Source of the DNA: Ornithinimicrobium avium
Lineage (GTDB): Bacteria > Actinomycetota > Actinomycetes > Actinomycetales > Dermatophilaceae
Length of the DNA: 64,000 nucleotides
Assembly (NCBI RefSeq): GCF_003351765.1
Contig: NZ_CP031229.1
Coordinates: 2,232,001-2,296,000 of the forward strand
Direction: 5' to 3'
This document shows positions 41,403-49,353 of this stretch, piece by piece (within the stretch, counting starts at the first letter, position 1; each line of letters starts with the position of its first letter). Both the position numbers and the translations under genes were made by a program. A model generated the notes under the pieces. The model did no database searches and was not told the DNA's origin. It saw nothing but the letters and a program-made list of their open reading frames with translations.

Positions 41403-42395
41403 ATGCGAGCCATCACCATCAACGAGCCCGGCGGCCCCGACGTCCTCGTCCCCGCGGACGTGGAGCCGCCCACCGCGGGACCCGGCGAGGTGCTCGTCGA
41501 CGTCGTCGCGGCGGGCGTGAACCGGGCGGACGTGCAGCAGCGAAAGGGCTACTACCCGCCGCCGGAGGGCGCCTCCGAGCTGCCCGGGCTGGAGGTCAGC
41601 GGCCGGGTCGCGGCCCTCGGTCCCGGCACCGAGGGGTCGGGCTGGGCTGTCGGCGACGAGGTCTGTGCACTGCTTTCCGGGGGAGGGTATGCAGAGCAGG
41701 TCGCCGTCCCCGTCGGCCAGCTCCTGCGCGTCCCTGCCGGGGTCCGGCTGGCCGACGCCGCCGCGCTGCCCGAGGTCGCGTGCACGGTGTGGAACAACCT
41801 GGTGATGGAGGCGGGGCTGCGCGGGGGCGAGACGGTCCTGCTCCACGGCGGCTCCAGCGGCATCGGCACCATGGCGATCCAGGTGGCGCGCGCGCTCCGG
41901 GCCAGGGTCGCGGTGACCGCCGGGTCGCAGCAGAAGCTCGACGCGTGCCGCGAGCTCGGCGCCGAGGTGCTGATCGACTACACGAGTCAGGACTTCGTCG
42001 AGGAGATCACGGCGGCCACGGACGGACGCGGGGCAGACGTGATCCTCGACGTGGTCGGCGCGAAGTACCTCGCCCGCAACCTCGATGCCCTCGCCCCCGA
42101 CGGCCGGCTCGTCGTCATCGGTCTGCTCGGCGGCACCAAGGCCGAGCTCGACCTCGGCACCCTGCTGCGCAAGCGCGGCCGGGTCATCGCCACCTCGCTG
42201 CGCTCCCGCTCCCTGGAGGCCAAGGCCGAGATCGTCACGCAGGTGCGAGAGCGGGTCTGGCCGTGGATCGAGGAAGGGCGGGTGCGGACCGTGATCCAGT
42301 CGCGCCACCCGCTCGACGACGCGGCCGCCGCGCACGCCGAGATGGAGGCGTCGGGTCACGTGGGCAAGATCCTGCTGGGCGTGCGCCAGAGCTAG
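41403..42395 (+). CDS. NAD(P)H:quinone oxidoreductase, MDR family (PIG3/Qor type)
   Basis: A 330-residue zinc-free medium-chain dehydrogenase/reductase. GVNRADVQQRKGYYPPPEGASELPGLEVSG (about 40-70) is the signature of the TP53I3/PIG3 quinone oxidoreductases, the nucleotide-binding loop is LLHGGSSGIGTMAIQ (about 145-159), and YTSQDFVEEI is the family's later block. It should reduce quinones or enones with NADPH in the cytoplasm. TAGCGT lies seven bases before the ATG, and no ribosome site is present. Confidence 0.92.
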   Translation: MRAITINEPGGPDVLVPADVEPPTAGPGEVLVDVVAAGVNRADVQQRKGYYPPPEGASELPGLEVSGRVAALGPGTEGSGWAVGDEVCALLSGGGYAEQVAVPVGQLLRVPAGVRLADAAALPEVACTVWNNLVMEAGLRGGETVLLHGGSSGIGTMAIQVARALRARVAVTAGSQQKLDACRELGAEVLIDYTSQDFVEEITAATDGRGADVILDVVGAKYLARNLDALAPDGRLVVIGLLGGTKAELDLGTLLRKRGRVIATSLRSRSLEAKAEIVTQVRERVWPWIEEGRVRTVIQSRHPLDDAAAAHAEMEASGHVGKILLGVRQS

Positions 42396-42469
42396 CCCTC
42401 AGCCGACGGGGACGCCCGCACGGGCAAGAGGTGGCCGGCCGGAGGGGCCGGAGGGGCACCAGCGGGCCA

Positions 42470-42485
42470 CCGGACCTGCGTCCGG
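42470..42485. terminator. Short hairpin between convergent genes
   Basis: CCGGAC-CTGC-GTCCGG is a perfect 6-bp stem with a 4-base loop in the gap between the convergent MDR and NUDIX genes; GGTGGCC/GGCCACC arms surround the preceding stretch. Confidence 0.45.
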
Positions 42486-42494
42486 GCGGGTTGC

Positions 42495-43028
42495 TCAGTC
42501 CTGCGCGGCCGGCCCGATGAGCCGACCCGGCCTGGGCGCGTCCCTCGCCGTGCGCAGCGTCTCGAGTATGCCGCGGGTGTCGCGGTCGGCCTGGTGCTCC
42601 GTGAGCTCACCGGGCGCGAACCATCTCGCCTTGCGCGCCTCGGTCGCGAGCGAGAGCTGCGGCCGCGCGTCCAGCCGCACGTGGAAGACGACGTCGATGC
42701 CCTGCTCCACGTGGTCCACGCGGACGACGACCGGGTCACCCGGGTCGATGTCGATGCCGATCTCCTCGGCGACCTCGCGGCGCACCGCCTCGGCGGGGGC
42801 CTCGCCCCGACCGAGCAGCCCGCCGGGCAGGCTCCAGCCCAGCCGGTGCGGCTGCCACAGCACGAGCACCTCGCCGTCGTGCTCGAGCACGCAGACGGCG
42901 CCTGCGGTGTAGGTCGGCGCACCGATCCGCACCGCGGCGCGCTTCAACGGGCCCGGCAGCAGCCGGAAGCTGACCAGCGCGGCGGTGCCTGCCTTGCGTC
43001 GCACGGTCTGCAGGTCCACAGGGTTCAC
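42495..43028 (-). CDS. NUDIX hydrolase
   Basis: A 177-residue protein with a complete Nudix box (GGLLGRGEAPAEAVRREVAEE, about 69-89, matching GX5EX7REUXEEXGU with the Mg-binding glutamates). Such enzymes hydrolyse nucleoside diphosphates linked to another group; the substrate is not predictable here. The N-terminal 35 residues are basic and precede the fold. The GTG at 43028 is used; no ribosome site is visible. Confidence 0.88.
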   Translation of the reverse strand: MNPVDLQTVRRKAGTAALVSFRLLPGPLKRAAVRIGAPTYTAGAVCVLEHDGEVLVLWQPHRLGWSLPGGLLGRGEAPAEAVRREVAEEIGIDIDPGDPVVVRVDHVEQGIDVVFHVRLDARPQLSLATEARKARWFAPGELTEHQADRDTRGILETLRTARDAPRPGRLIGPAAQD

Positions 43029-43109
43029 CCAACCACACGGGTATGACGTGCACTCCCTGACGCGGCCCGCCCACCCGGGCGTGCCGACCGTGTCGCCGGT
43101 CGGCAGGGG

Positions 43110-44780
43110 TCAGCGCACGGCAGCAGCCGCGGCCATCCCCGCTCGGCGTCCGCTGAAGAGGCATCCGCCCAGGAAGGTCCCCTCCAGCGAGCGGTAGCCG
43201 TGCACCCCGCCGCCGCCGAACCCGGCGACCTCGCCGGCGGCATACAGCCCGGGCAGCGGCTCGCCGGAGGTCCCGAGCGCGCGGGCGTCCAGGTCGGTCT
43301 GCACGCCGCCGAGGGTCTTGCGGGTGAGCACGCGCAGCCGCACCGCCACGAGCGGGCCGTGCCTGGGGTCGAGGAAGCGGTGCGGCGGCGCCGTGCGCAC
43401 CAGCCGGTCGCCCCGCGAGCGCCGGGCGGCGCGCACCAGCGCGGTCTGCACGTCCTTGCCGTAGTCGTTGGCCAGCTCGCGGTCGTGCGCCTCGACCAGC
43501 TCGCGCACCGGGCCGGCGTGCACGAGATCCTGGCCGACCAACGCGTTCATGCCCGCGACCAGCTCCTCGACGGTCGCGGCGCGCACGACGTCCGCACCGT
43601 GGTCGACGAACGCCTGGACCGCCGCGGGCACGTCGGTCGTCACCCGGCCGAGCACCTGCCGCACGGACCGGCCGGTGAGGTCGGGGTTCTGCTCGGAGCC
43701 GGACAGGGCGTACTCCTTGCCCAGGATCGTCGTGGTCGCCACGAACCACGAGTGGTCGTGCTCGGGCGCGCTGCGCCGCAGGTGAGCGAGGGTCCCGAGG
43801 GTGTCGAACCCGGGGAGGAACGGAAAGGGCAGGCGCCGCCCGGTCGCGTCCAGCCACAGCGAGCTGGGTCCGGGAAGGATGCGTATGCCGTGCCCCGGCC
43901 AGACCGGCGTGTGGTTGGGCAGACCCTCCACGTAGTGCCACATCCGGTCCCGGTTGACCAGCCGGGCCCCGGCCTTCTCGACGGGGCCCAGCATCGACCC
44001 GTCGACGTAGGCCGGCACCCCCGTCACCATCTCCCGGGGCGGCGTGCCCAGACGCTCCGGCCACCACCGCCGCACCAGCTCCTCGTCGGCACCGATGCCA
44101 CCGCTGGTGACCACGACCGCCTGCGCGGCGAGCTCGAAGTCGCCGACCGGCTCCCGCGAGGTCGGGGCGCCACGCCCGGCGTCGTCCTCGGCGAGCACCT
44201 GTCCGCGCACGCCGGTGACCGCGCCGTCGGTCAGGACCAGCCCGGTGACCCGGTGCCGGCCGCGCAGCTGCACCAGACCGGCCTCGACCCCGGCCCGCAC
44301 CTCCCGCTCGAAGGGCTCGACCACGCCAGGGCCGGTGCCCCAGGTGATGTGGAAGCGCGGCACCGAGTTGCCGTGCCCGGTCGCGCTGCCGTCGCCGCGC
44401 TCGGCCCACCCCACGACGGGGAAGAGCCCGACCCCCTTCTCCCGCAGCCAGGCCCGCTTCTCCCCCGCCGCCCAGGAGACGTAGGCGCGGGCCCACCGCC
44501 TGCCCCAGCGGTCCTCGGCGCCGGGGCCGTCGAGGCGGTCGAAGCCGGCCGTCCCACGCCAGTCCTGCCAGGCGAGGTCCTCGCTGTCCCGGATCCCCAT
44601 CCGCCGCTGCTCGGGCGTGTCGACGAGGAACAGCCCGCCGAAGCTCCACCAGGCCTGGCCGCCGAGATGTCTCGCCGGCTCCTGGTCGACCAGGACCACG
44701 CGGCGCCCGGCGGCGACGAGCTCCGCGGTGGCGACCAGCCCGGCGAGCCCGGCTCCGACGACGACGACGTCCGCATCCAT
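43110..44780 (-). CDS. FAD-binding dehydrogenase (fumarate reductase/ketosteroid dehydrogenase-like flavoprotein)
   Basis: A 556-residue flavoprotein. The N-terminal dinucleotide-binding motif VVVVGAGLAGLVATAE (4-19) with QEPARHLGGQAWWSFGG binds FAD, and the second FAD motif GLYAAGEVAGFGGGGVHGYRSLEGTFLGGCLFSG is at the C-terminus. It belongs to the putative oxidoreductases of the KstD/FrdA superfamily annotated as FAD-binding dehydrogenase. The substrate may be a steroid-like or short unsaturated acid; neither is shown. The ATG at 44780 has TACCCT six bases upstream (leaderless). Confidence 0.88.
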   Translation of the reverse strand: MDADVVVVGAGLAGLVATAELVAAGRRVVLVDQEPARHLGGQAWWSFGGLFLVDTPEQRRMGIRDSEDLAWQDWRGTAGFDRLDGPGAEDRWGRRWARAYVSWAAGEKRAWLREKGVGLFPVVGWAERGDGSATGHGNSVPRFHITWGTGPGVVEPFEREVRAGVEAGLVQLRGRHRVTGLVLTDGAVTGVRGQVLAEDDAGRGAPTSREPVGDFELAAQAVVVTSGGIGADEELVRRWWPERLGTPPREMVTGVPAYVDGSMLGPVEKAGARLVNRDRMWHYVEGLPNHTPVWPGHGIRILPGPSSLWLDATGRRLPFPFLPGFDTLGTLAHLRRSAPEHDHSWFVATTTILGKEYALSGSEQNPDLTGRSVRQVLGRVTTDVPAAVQAFVDHGADVVRAATVEELVAGMNALVGQDLVHAGPVRELVEAHDRELANDYGKDVQTALVRAARRSRGDRLVRTAPPHRFLDPRHGPLVAVRLRVLTRKTLGGVQTDLDARALGTSGEPLPGLYAAGEVAGFGGGGVHGYRSLEGTFLGGCLFSGRRAGMAAAAAVR

Positions 44781-44786
44781 GCTCGG

Positions 44787-44792
44787 AGGGTA
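44787..44792 (-). promoter_or_regulatory. Leaderless -10 box, FAD dehydrogenase
   Basis: TACCCT, minus strand, six bases before the ATG at 44780. Confidence 0.5.
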
Positions 44793-44836
44793 GCGGCAGG
44801 GGCGGGCGCCGGGGTGGCGATCCCAGCCTCGCCGAC

Positions 44837-44842
44837 TACCCT
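44837..44842 (+). promoter_or_regulatory. Leaderless -10 box, metallophosphoesterase
   Basis: TACCCT, eight bases before the ATG at 44851; paired with the divergent box at 44787-44792 in a 70-bp gap. Confidence 0.45.
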
Positions 44843-44850
44843 GGCGACCG

Positions 44851-46590
44851 ATGGCTACCCGTGACGGCCGACGCTCGTTCGCGCCGCCGCCCGGCATGAT
44901 CGCCGGGCTGCGACGCGGCGCCGTGCTGGCCCTGCTCACCGTCGTCGCCTTCATGGGCGGCGTCTCGGCCACCCAGCTGTGGCCCGTGCACACCCAGACG
45001 CAGTACTTCGCCGCCGACGTCTCCGTCTCCCCGTCGCTCAGCTCCACCGTCAACCTTCCGATGGTCGTCGGCGACGTCATCATGAGCTTCGACGGCCCGC
45101 TGCCGGCGCCCGGCCTGGACGCGCAGGTCTCGGTGCGCGAGGAGGTCACCGACCTGCTGCGCAGCGGCCGGCTCAGCACCGCGAGCCTGGAGCCCAGCCA
45201 GCAGGAGCTGCGCGCCGCGATCGACTCCGGGGTGCAGGAGGTCGCCTGGAAGTTCGCCCTCGGCGCGCTGGTGACCTCGCTGCTCGTCTTCCTCACCTAC
45301 ACGGTCGCCCGTCCCCACCACCTGGGCAGGGTCGTCGCGGCGGCGACCGTCGCCACGCTGGTCGCGACCCTCGGACCGGGCACCGCGGCATACCTGACCT
45401 ATCGCACCGAGAAGGTGGCCCAGTTCCGCGCCACCTCGCTGCTCTCGCTGGTCCAGACCAACCGGTCCATCCTCACCGAGCTGACCAGCAACGCCGACCA
45501 CGGCGCGGTCTACGTGACCAACCTGCTGGCGCTCTCCGACGCCCTGCGCCAGGAGTTCACCCCCGGCACCACCCAGGCGCCCTCCGCCGCGAAGTTCCTG
45601 CTGGTCAGCGACATCCACGGGATGAACCAGTACCCGCTGATGCGCCAGATCGTGGCGTCCGAGGGCATCGACGCGGTCATCGACGCCGGGGACCTGCTCA
45701 ACTTCGGCCAGGCGAGGGAAGGCGTGCTCACCGGGATCTACGACGGGATCGAGAGCCTCGGCGTGCCCTACATCTTCGTGCGCGGGAACCACGACGGGGC
45801 CTCCAGGGACGACGAGGCGGTGCTGGACCGTCTGTCCCGGATCCCCAACGTGGTGCTCCTCGAGCCGACCGCGGGTGACTACGTCGAGGTCGGCGTCAAC
45901 GGGGTGACGATCAGCGGGTTCAACGACCCGCGCTACTACAACGAGCGCAGCGACGACTTCGGCGCCGAGCAGGTCGCCGCCGCGCAGGCCTTCGAGAAGG
46001 CCACCGCGGGGCTGACGCCGACCGACCTCGTCGTCACCCACGAGCCCTACGCCGCGGACCGGGTCACCGCCACCGGCGTCACGCTCAACGGGCACATGCA
46101 CGTGGCCGCCCTGCAGCGCGGCCACGTGCAGATGGGGTCCTTCACGGGCGGCGGGCTGGTCAACCAGTTCCGGCTGCCGCCGCTGACCGAGGAGGCCCAG
46201 CAGGCCGCTCAGGAGGACCCCGAGACCGCCGGTGAGCTGCAGGGACATCCCTACAGCTTCGACATCCTGTCGATGGGGCAGGACTGCTCGATCGTCAGCC
46301 TGATCCGCTACAGCTACCGCAACCTGGTCTCGGGGCGGCCGCAGTACGACGACATCCGCATGATCAACGGCCGCACCCTGCAGCCGGACCCGCCGGCGGA
46401 CCGGACCTGCGGACCCGACCTCGGCGTGGTGACCAGCACGATGGTGGCGGCGCCGGACCTCGACCAGGCCTCGACGACCGCGGAGGAGACCACGACGCTG
46501 ACGATCCCGCCGCCGAGCCGCACCCCCACGCACACCCCGTCGGGGGGGCAGGACGACGTCGCGGTCACCAGCGGGCCGCCCCGGCGCTAG
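44851..46590 (+). CDS. Membrane-anchored calcineurin-like metallophosphoesterase
   Basis: A 579-residue protein. Hydrophobic segments at about 26-47, 133-152 and 160-185 flank an outer region of some 80 residues; then a calcineurin-like domain follows with D254 and H256 (VSDIHG), GDLLNFG, N313-H314-D315 (GNHDG), THEP and H415/H417 (NGHMH). All di-metal ligands are present. Which side of the membrane the enzyme faces cannot be told from sequence. The C-terminal 60 residues are Thr/Pro-rich. It probably cleaves a phosphodiester or phosphomonoester; the substrate is unknown. Confidence 0.87.
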   Translation: MATRDGRRSFAPPPGMIAGLRRGAVLALLTVVAFMGGVSATQLWPVHTQTQYFAADVSVSPSLSSTVNLPMVVGDVIMSFDGPLPAPGLDAQVSVREEVTDLLRSGRLSTASLEPSQQELRAAIDSGVQEVAWKFALGALVTSLLVFLTYTVARPHHLGRVVAAATVATLVATLGPGTAAYLTYRTEKVAQFRATSLLSLVQTNRSILTELTSNADHGAVYVTNLLALSDALRQEFTPGTTQAPSAAKFLLVSDIHGMNQYPLMRQIVASEGIDAVIDAGDLLNFGQAREGVLTGIYDGIESLGVPYIFVRGNHDGASRDDEAVLDRLSRIPNVVLLEPTAGDYVEVGVNGVTISGFNDPRYYNERSDDFGAEQVAAAQAFEKATAGLTPTDLVVTHEPYAADRVTATGVTLNGHMHVAALQRGHVQMGSFTGGGLVNQFRLPPLTEEAQQAAQEDPETAGELQGHPYSFDILSMGQDCSIVSLIRYSYRNLVSGRPQYDDIRMINGRTLQPDPPADRTCGPDLGVVTSTMVAAPDLDQASTTAEETTTLTIPPPSRTPTHTPSGGQDDVAVTSGPPRR

Positions 46591-46649
46591 GGGGTATGGC
46601 GTTCAGCCGGCGGTCGGGTCGACGCGCCGGCCCGGCCGCGGCAGACGCG

Positions 46650-47507
46650 TCAGTCCGCAGCCTGCGCGCGCTCCAGCTCCTTGGCGATCACCTGCTGGAA
46701 GTGCTCGGCCGGCTGCGCGCCCCGCACGACGGTCGTGTTGACCAGGAAGGTCGGGGTCGAGCTCAGGCCCAGGGCCCGCGCCTCGGCGGTGTCCGCGTCG
46801 ACGTCGGCCACCAGGTCGGGCGCGTCCATCCGCTCCTCGAACCTCGCGAGGTCGGGCACGCCGGCCTCCTCGGCGACGTCGAGCAGGTCCCGCCGCGCGA
46901 GCTCGGCGTGGCCGGAGGAGGACCGGGCGAAGACCGCGGCGGCGAACTCCTGGCCCACGCCCTGCTCGGCGGCCGCACGGGCCGCGACCGCTGCCGCGTG
47001 CGACTGCTCGTCGAAGATGACGAAGTCGCGGAACTCGATCCGCAGCGTCCCCTCGTCGACGAGGTCCTGCAGGGCGGGACGGGTCTCGAGGGTGAAGCGC
47101 GCGCAGTAGGGGCAGCGGTAGTCGGCGTACTCGATCATCACGACCGGTGCCTCGACGTCGCCGACGGCGAGCAGGTCGTCGGCGTCGCGCCGCTGCAACG
47201 AGAGCATCATCTGCGCCAGCTCGGGCGAGGGCGTCTGCGCCGCGGGGTCCTCGGCCGACGCCTCGGGCGCCCCGGTGGGCGGCGCCTCGGGCGCCCCGGT
47301 GGCCGGGGCCTCAGCGGCGGGCGGGGCCTCGGCGGTGGCCGGGGCCTGCTGGGAACCGGCCCGTCCCTGGCTGTCCGGCCCCAGCGCCAGCCAGGCGATC
47401 AGCCCGACGACGAGGGCGACGACGATCACCGCGACGGCCCAGGCGATCGAGGCGGTCCTGCTGTCGTTGGCCGCGGGCGCAGGGGCGGGCGGCGGGGTCG
47501 TGGTCAC
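46650..47507 (-). CDS. DsbA-like thioredoxin-fold protein, membrane-anchored
   Basis: A 285-residue protein with one N-terminal membrane helix (about 20-42), an Ala/Pro/Glu-rich spacer (about 50-95) and a DsbA-type thioredoxin domain. The redox motif is C132-P-Y-C135, and the cis-proline is in SSTPTFLVN near the end. The layout is that of actinobacterial extracytoplasmic thiol oxidoreductases or isomerases that help fold secreted proteins. The start is a GTG. It converges on the metallophosphoesterase gene with a 59-bp GC-rich gap in which nothing else is seen. Confidence 0.9.
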   Translation of the reverse strand: MTTTPPPAPAPAANDSRTASIAWAVAVIVVALVVGLIAWLALGPDSQGRAGSQQAPATAEAPPAAEAPATGAPEAPPTGAPEASAEDPAAQTPSPELAQMMLSLQRRDADDLLAVGDVEAPVVMIEYADYRCPYCARFTLETRPALQDLVDEGTLRIEFRDFVIFDEQSHAAAVAARAAAEQGVGQEFAAAVFARSSSGHAELARRDLLDVAEEAGVPDLARFEERMDAPDLVADVDADTAEARALGLSSTPTFLVNTTVVRGAQPAEHFQQVIAKELERAQAAD

Positions 47508-47562
47508 GCGGCCAGGGTTTCACACCGGACCGACGGTCGGGCCGGCCGGTCGGCCGGGCACC

Positions 47563-48138
47563 TCACTCCCCGAGCGTCCAGCTGTGCCGGGTCTCGTAGC
47601 GCGGCGTCCCCCCGGGCCCCTGACCCAGGTAGGAGGCGACGAGGTCGATGCGGGAGGCGCTCCATACCGGGGTGCGGAGCGTGTCCAGCGACTGCACCAG
47701 GTGCCCTGCCGGGTGCCGCCCGCCCACCGCGCGGGCGAGCGTGACGTGCGGGGTGAAGCGGGTGCCGTCGACCCGGGCGCCGGCATGGCTGGCGACCGCG
47801 CGCAGTCCCTTGGCCCAGGCGGCGAGGGTGCCCGGTTCACCCTCCTCGACCCCCGCCCAGAGGACGCGTGCGAGGCCGGGGTCGGGGAAGGCGCCCGCGC
47901 CCGCCAGCCGCAGGTCGACCGGGCGGTGGCGGTCGGCGTAGCGCTGGCCCTCCTCGACCAGCTCCTCCTCGCGCCACTCCTGCAGGTCCGGGACGAAGGC
48001 GAGGGTGAGGTGCAGGTGCTCGGGCCGGGTCCAGCGCCACTCCTCCCGCGCCGCCACGGCCTCGCGGCGGGGTGCGAGGAGGTCCTCGAGGGCGGACACC
48101 ACCTCCGGCGGCGGGACGACGGCGACGAAGACTCGCAT
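47563..48138 (-). CDS. thpR: 2'-5' RNA ligase/cyclic phosphodiesterase-like protein
   Basis: A 191-residue 2H phosphoesterase with both HxTx motifs: HLTL (43-46) and HVTL (131-134). Size and the N-terminal MRVFVAVVPP strand match ThpR (LigT), which hydrolyses or forms 2'-cyclic phosphates in RNA; the true cellular role is not known. Starts at ATG 48138. It lies downstream of nothing obvious and its own promoter region (48139-48243) is shared with the divergent reductase gene. Confidence 0.88.
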   Translation of the reverse strand: MRVFVAVVPPPEVVSALEDLLAPRREAVAAREEWRWTRPEHLHLTLAFVPDLQEWREEELVEEGQRYADRHRPVDLRLAGAGAFPDPGLARVLWAGVEEGEPGTLAAWAKGLRAVASHAGARVDGTRFTPHVTLARAVGGRHPAGHLVQSLDTLRTPVWSASRIDLVASYLGQGPGGTPRYETRHSWTLGE

Positions 48139-48243
48139 GAGCCCATCGTGACCCACGCCCGGCACCTGCGTGTATCTGCCCGACGACCGCAGGCTCCCTA
48201 CTGCCCGAGGCCGTGAGCTGAATTCGAACGACAGGGGAGCACC

Positions 48244-49353
48244 ATGACGACGAGCACCACAGACCTGCCCACGGGGGCCGGGACCTTCGCCTTCCTCGTC
48301 CACCCGCGCGCCCGCATCGCCGACGACCTGGGCCGCGTGTGGGCACCGCTGGGCAGCGGGCCCGAGCGGCTCTACGACCTGGCGCTGCGGCGGCTGCCGC
48401 TGCCGCCGGTGCGGATGGCGGGGGTGGAGGTCGCCGGGCAGCGGGTGGGCGACGTGGTGCTCGTGCCGTTCGGCGCGAAGCACCTGCTGGAGCAGCCCGG
48501 CGAGGGGCGCCGCCGGGTGGCGGCCGCCGTCGACCGGGCCGCCGGCCTGGGCGCCGACGTGGTCGGCCTCGGCGCGCTCACCGCCACCGTGACCGCAGGC
48601 GGCGTCTCGCTGCGCGACCGCACGGACGTGGGCGTGACCAACGGCAACGCGTTCACCGCCAGCACCGTGGACCTGCAGGCCCGCCTGCTCCTCGGCGCGG
48701 CCGTGGACCAGCGGGCCGACCGGCACGTCGCGGTCGTCGGGGCGACCGGGAGCGTCGGCGGCGCCGTTGCGGCACTGCTGGCCAGGGACGCGGCCGTCGA
48801 CCGCCTCACGCTCGTCGCCCGGTCGCGGCCGCGGCTCGAGGCGCTCGTCACCCGGCTGGACGCCATCTGCGGCGGTCGGGTCGACACGAGGGCGACCGAC
48901 GACCTCGCCGAGGTGGGCGGCGCGGACCTCGTCATCCTGCTCACCGCCTCGACCAGCGCGATCATCGGGCCGGAGCACCTGGCGGCCGGTGCGGTCGTGC
49001 TCGACGCCACCCAGCCGCGCAACACCTCCCCCACCCTCCTGGAGCAGCGCCCGGACGTCACGGTCGTCGACGGCGGGGTCGTCGAGATCCCGTCGCTGCG
49101 GCTGCTCGGCGGCAACATCGGCCTGCCGGACGGCCGGGCCTACGCCTGCTTCGCCGAGACCGCGCTGCTCGCGCTCTCCGGGCACCGCGGCCACTTCTCG
49201 CTCGGCGTCCCGACGCTGGAGCAGGTCGACCGGACCCGCGAGCTCGCCCACGGCCTGGCGCACCTGGGCTTCGGGGCCGCCCCGCCGACCTCCTTCGGTC
49301 GCCCGGTCGACCTCGGCACCGCGCCGCGCCCGGTGCTGGAGGCCGGGCGATGA
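48244..49353 (+). CDS. Homologue of long-chain acyl-[acyl carrier protein] reductase (AAR-like)
   Basis: A 369-residue NAD(P)-binding protein that aligns along its second half with the cyanobacterial acyl-ACP reductase: VTNGNAFTAS (AAR TTGNTHTA), the Rossmann loop VAVVGATGSVGGAV, VLDATQPRNTS, VVDGGVVEI and AYACFAETALLAL, in which Cys302 stands where AAR has its catalytic acyl-accepting cysteine. AAR reduces fatty acyl-ACP to aldehyde. The N-terminal part (about 1-120) is more divergent. GGGGAG precedes the ATG by four bases. It overlaps the next flavoprotein gene (ATGA). Substrate identity is inferred only from homology. Confidence 0.75.
   Translation: MTTSTTDLPTGAGTFAFLVHPRARIADDLGRVWAPLGSGPERLYDLALRRLPLPPVRMAGVEVAGQRVGDVVLVPFGAKHLLEQPGEGRRRVAAAVDRAAGLGADVVGLGALTATVTAGGVSLRDRTDVGVTNGNAFTASTVDLQARLLLGAAVDQRADRHVAVVGATGSVGGAVAALLARDAAVDRLTLVARSRPRLEALVTRLDAICGGRVDTRATDDLAEVGGADLVILLTASTSAIIGPEHLAAGAVVLDATQPRNTSPTLLEQRPDVTVVDGGVVEIPSLRLLGGNIGLPDGRAYACFAETALLALSGHRGHFSLGVPTLEQVDRTRELAHGLAHLGFGAAPPTSFGRPVDLGTAPRPVLEAGR

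Noticed and set aside
48214..48228. TTCGAA stretch resembling the T-loop of a tRNA
   Set aside because: No acceptor or anticodon stems can be folded around it; no tRNA gene was found elsewhere in the window.
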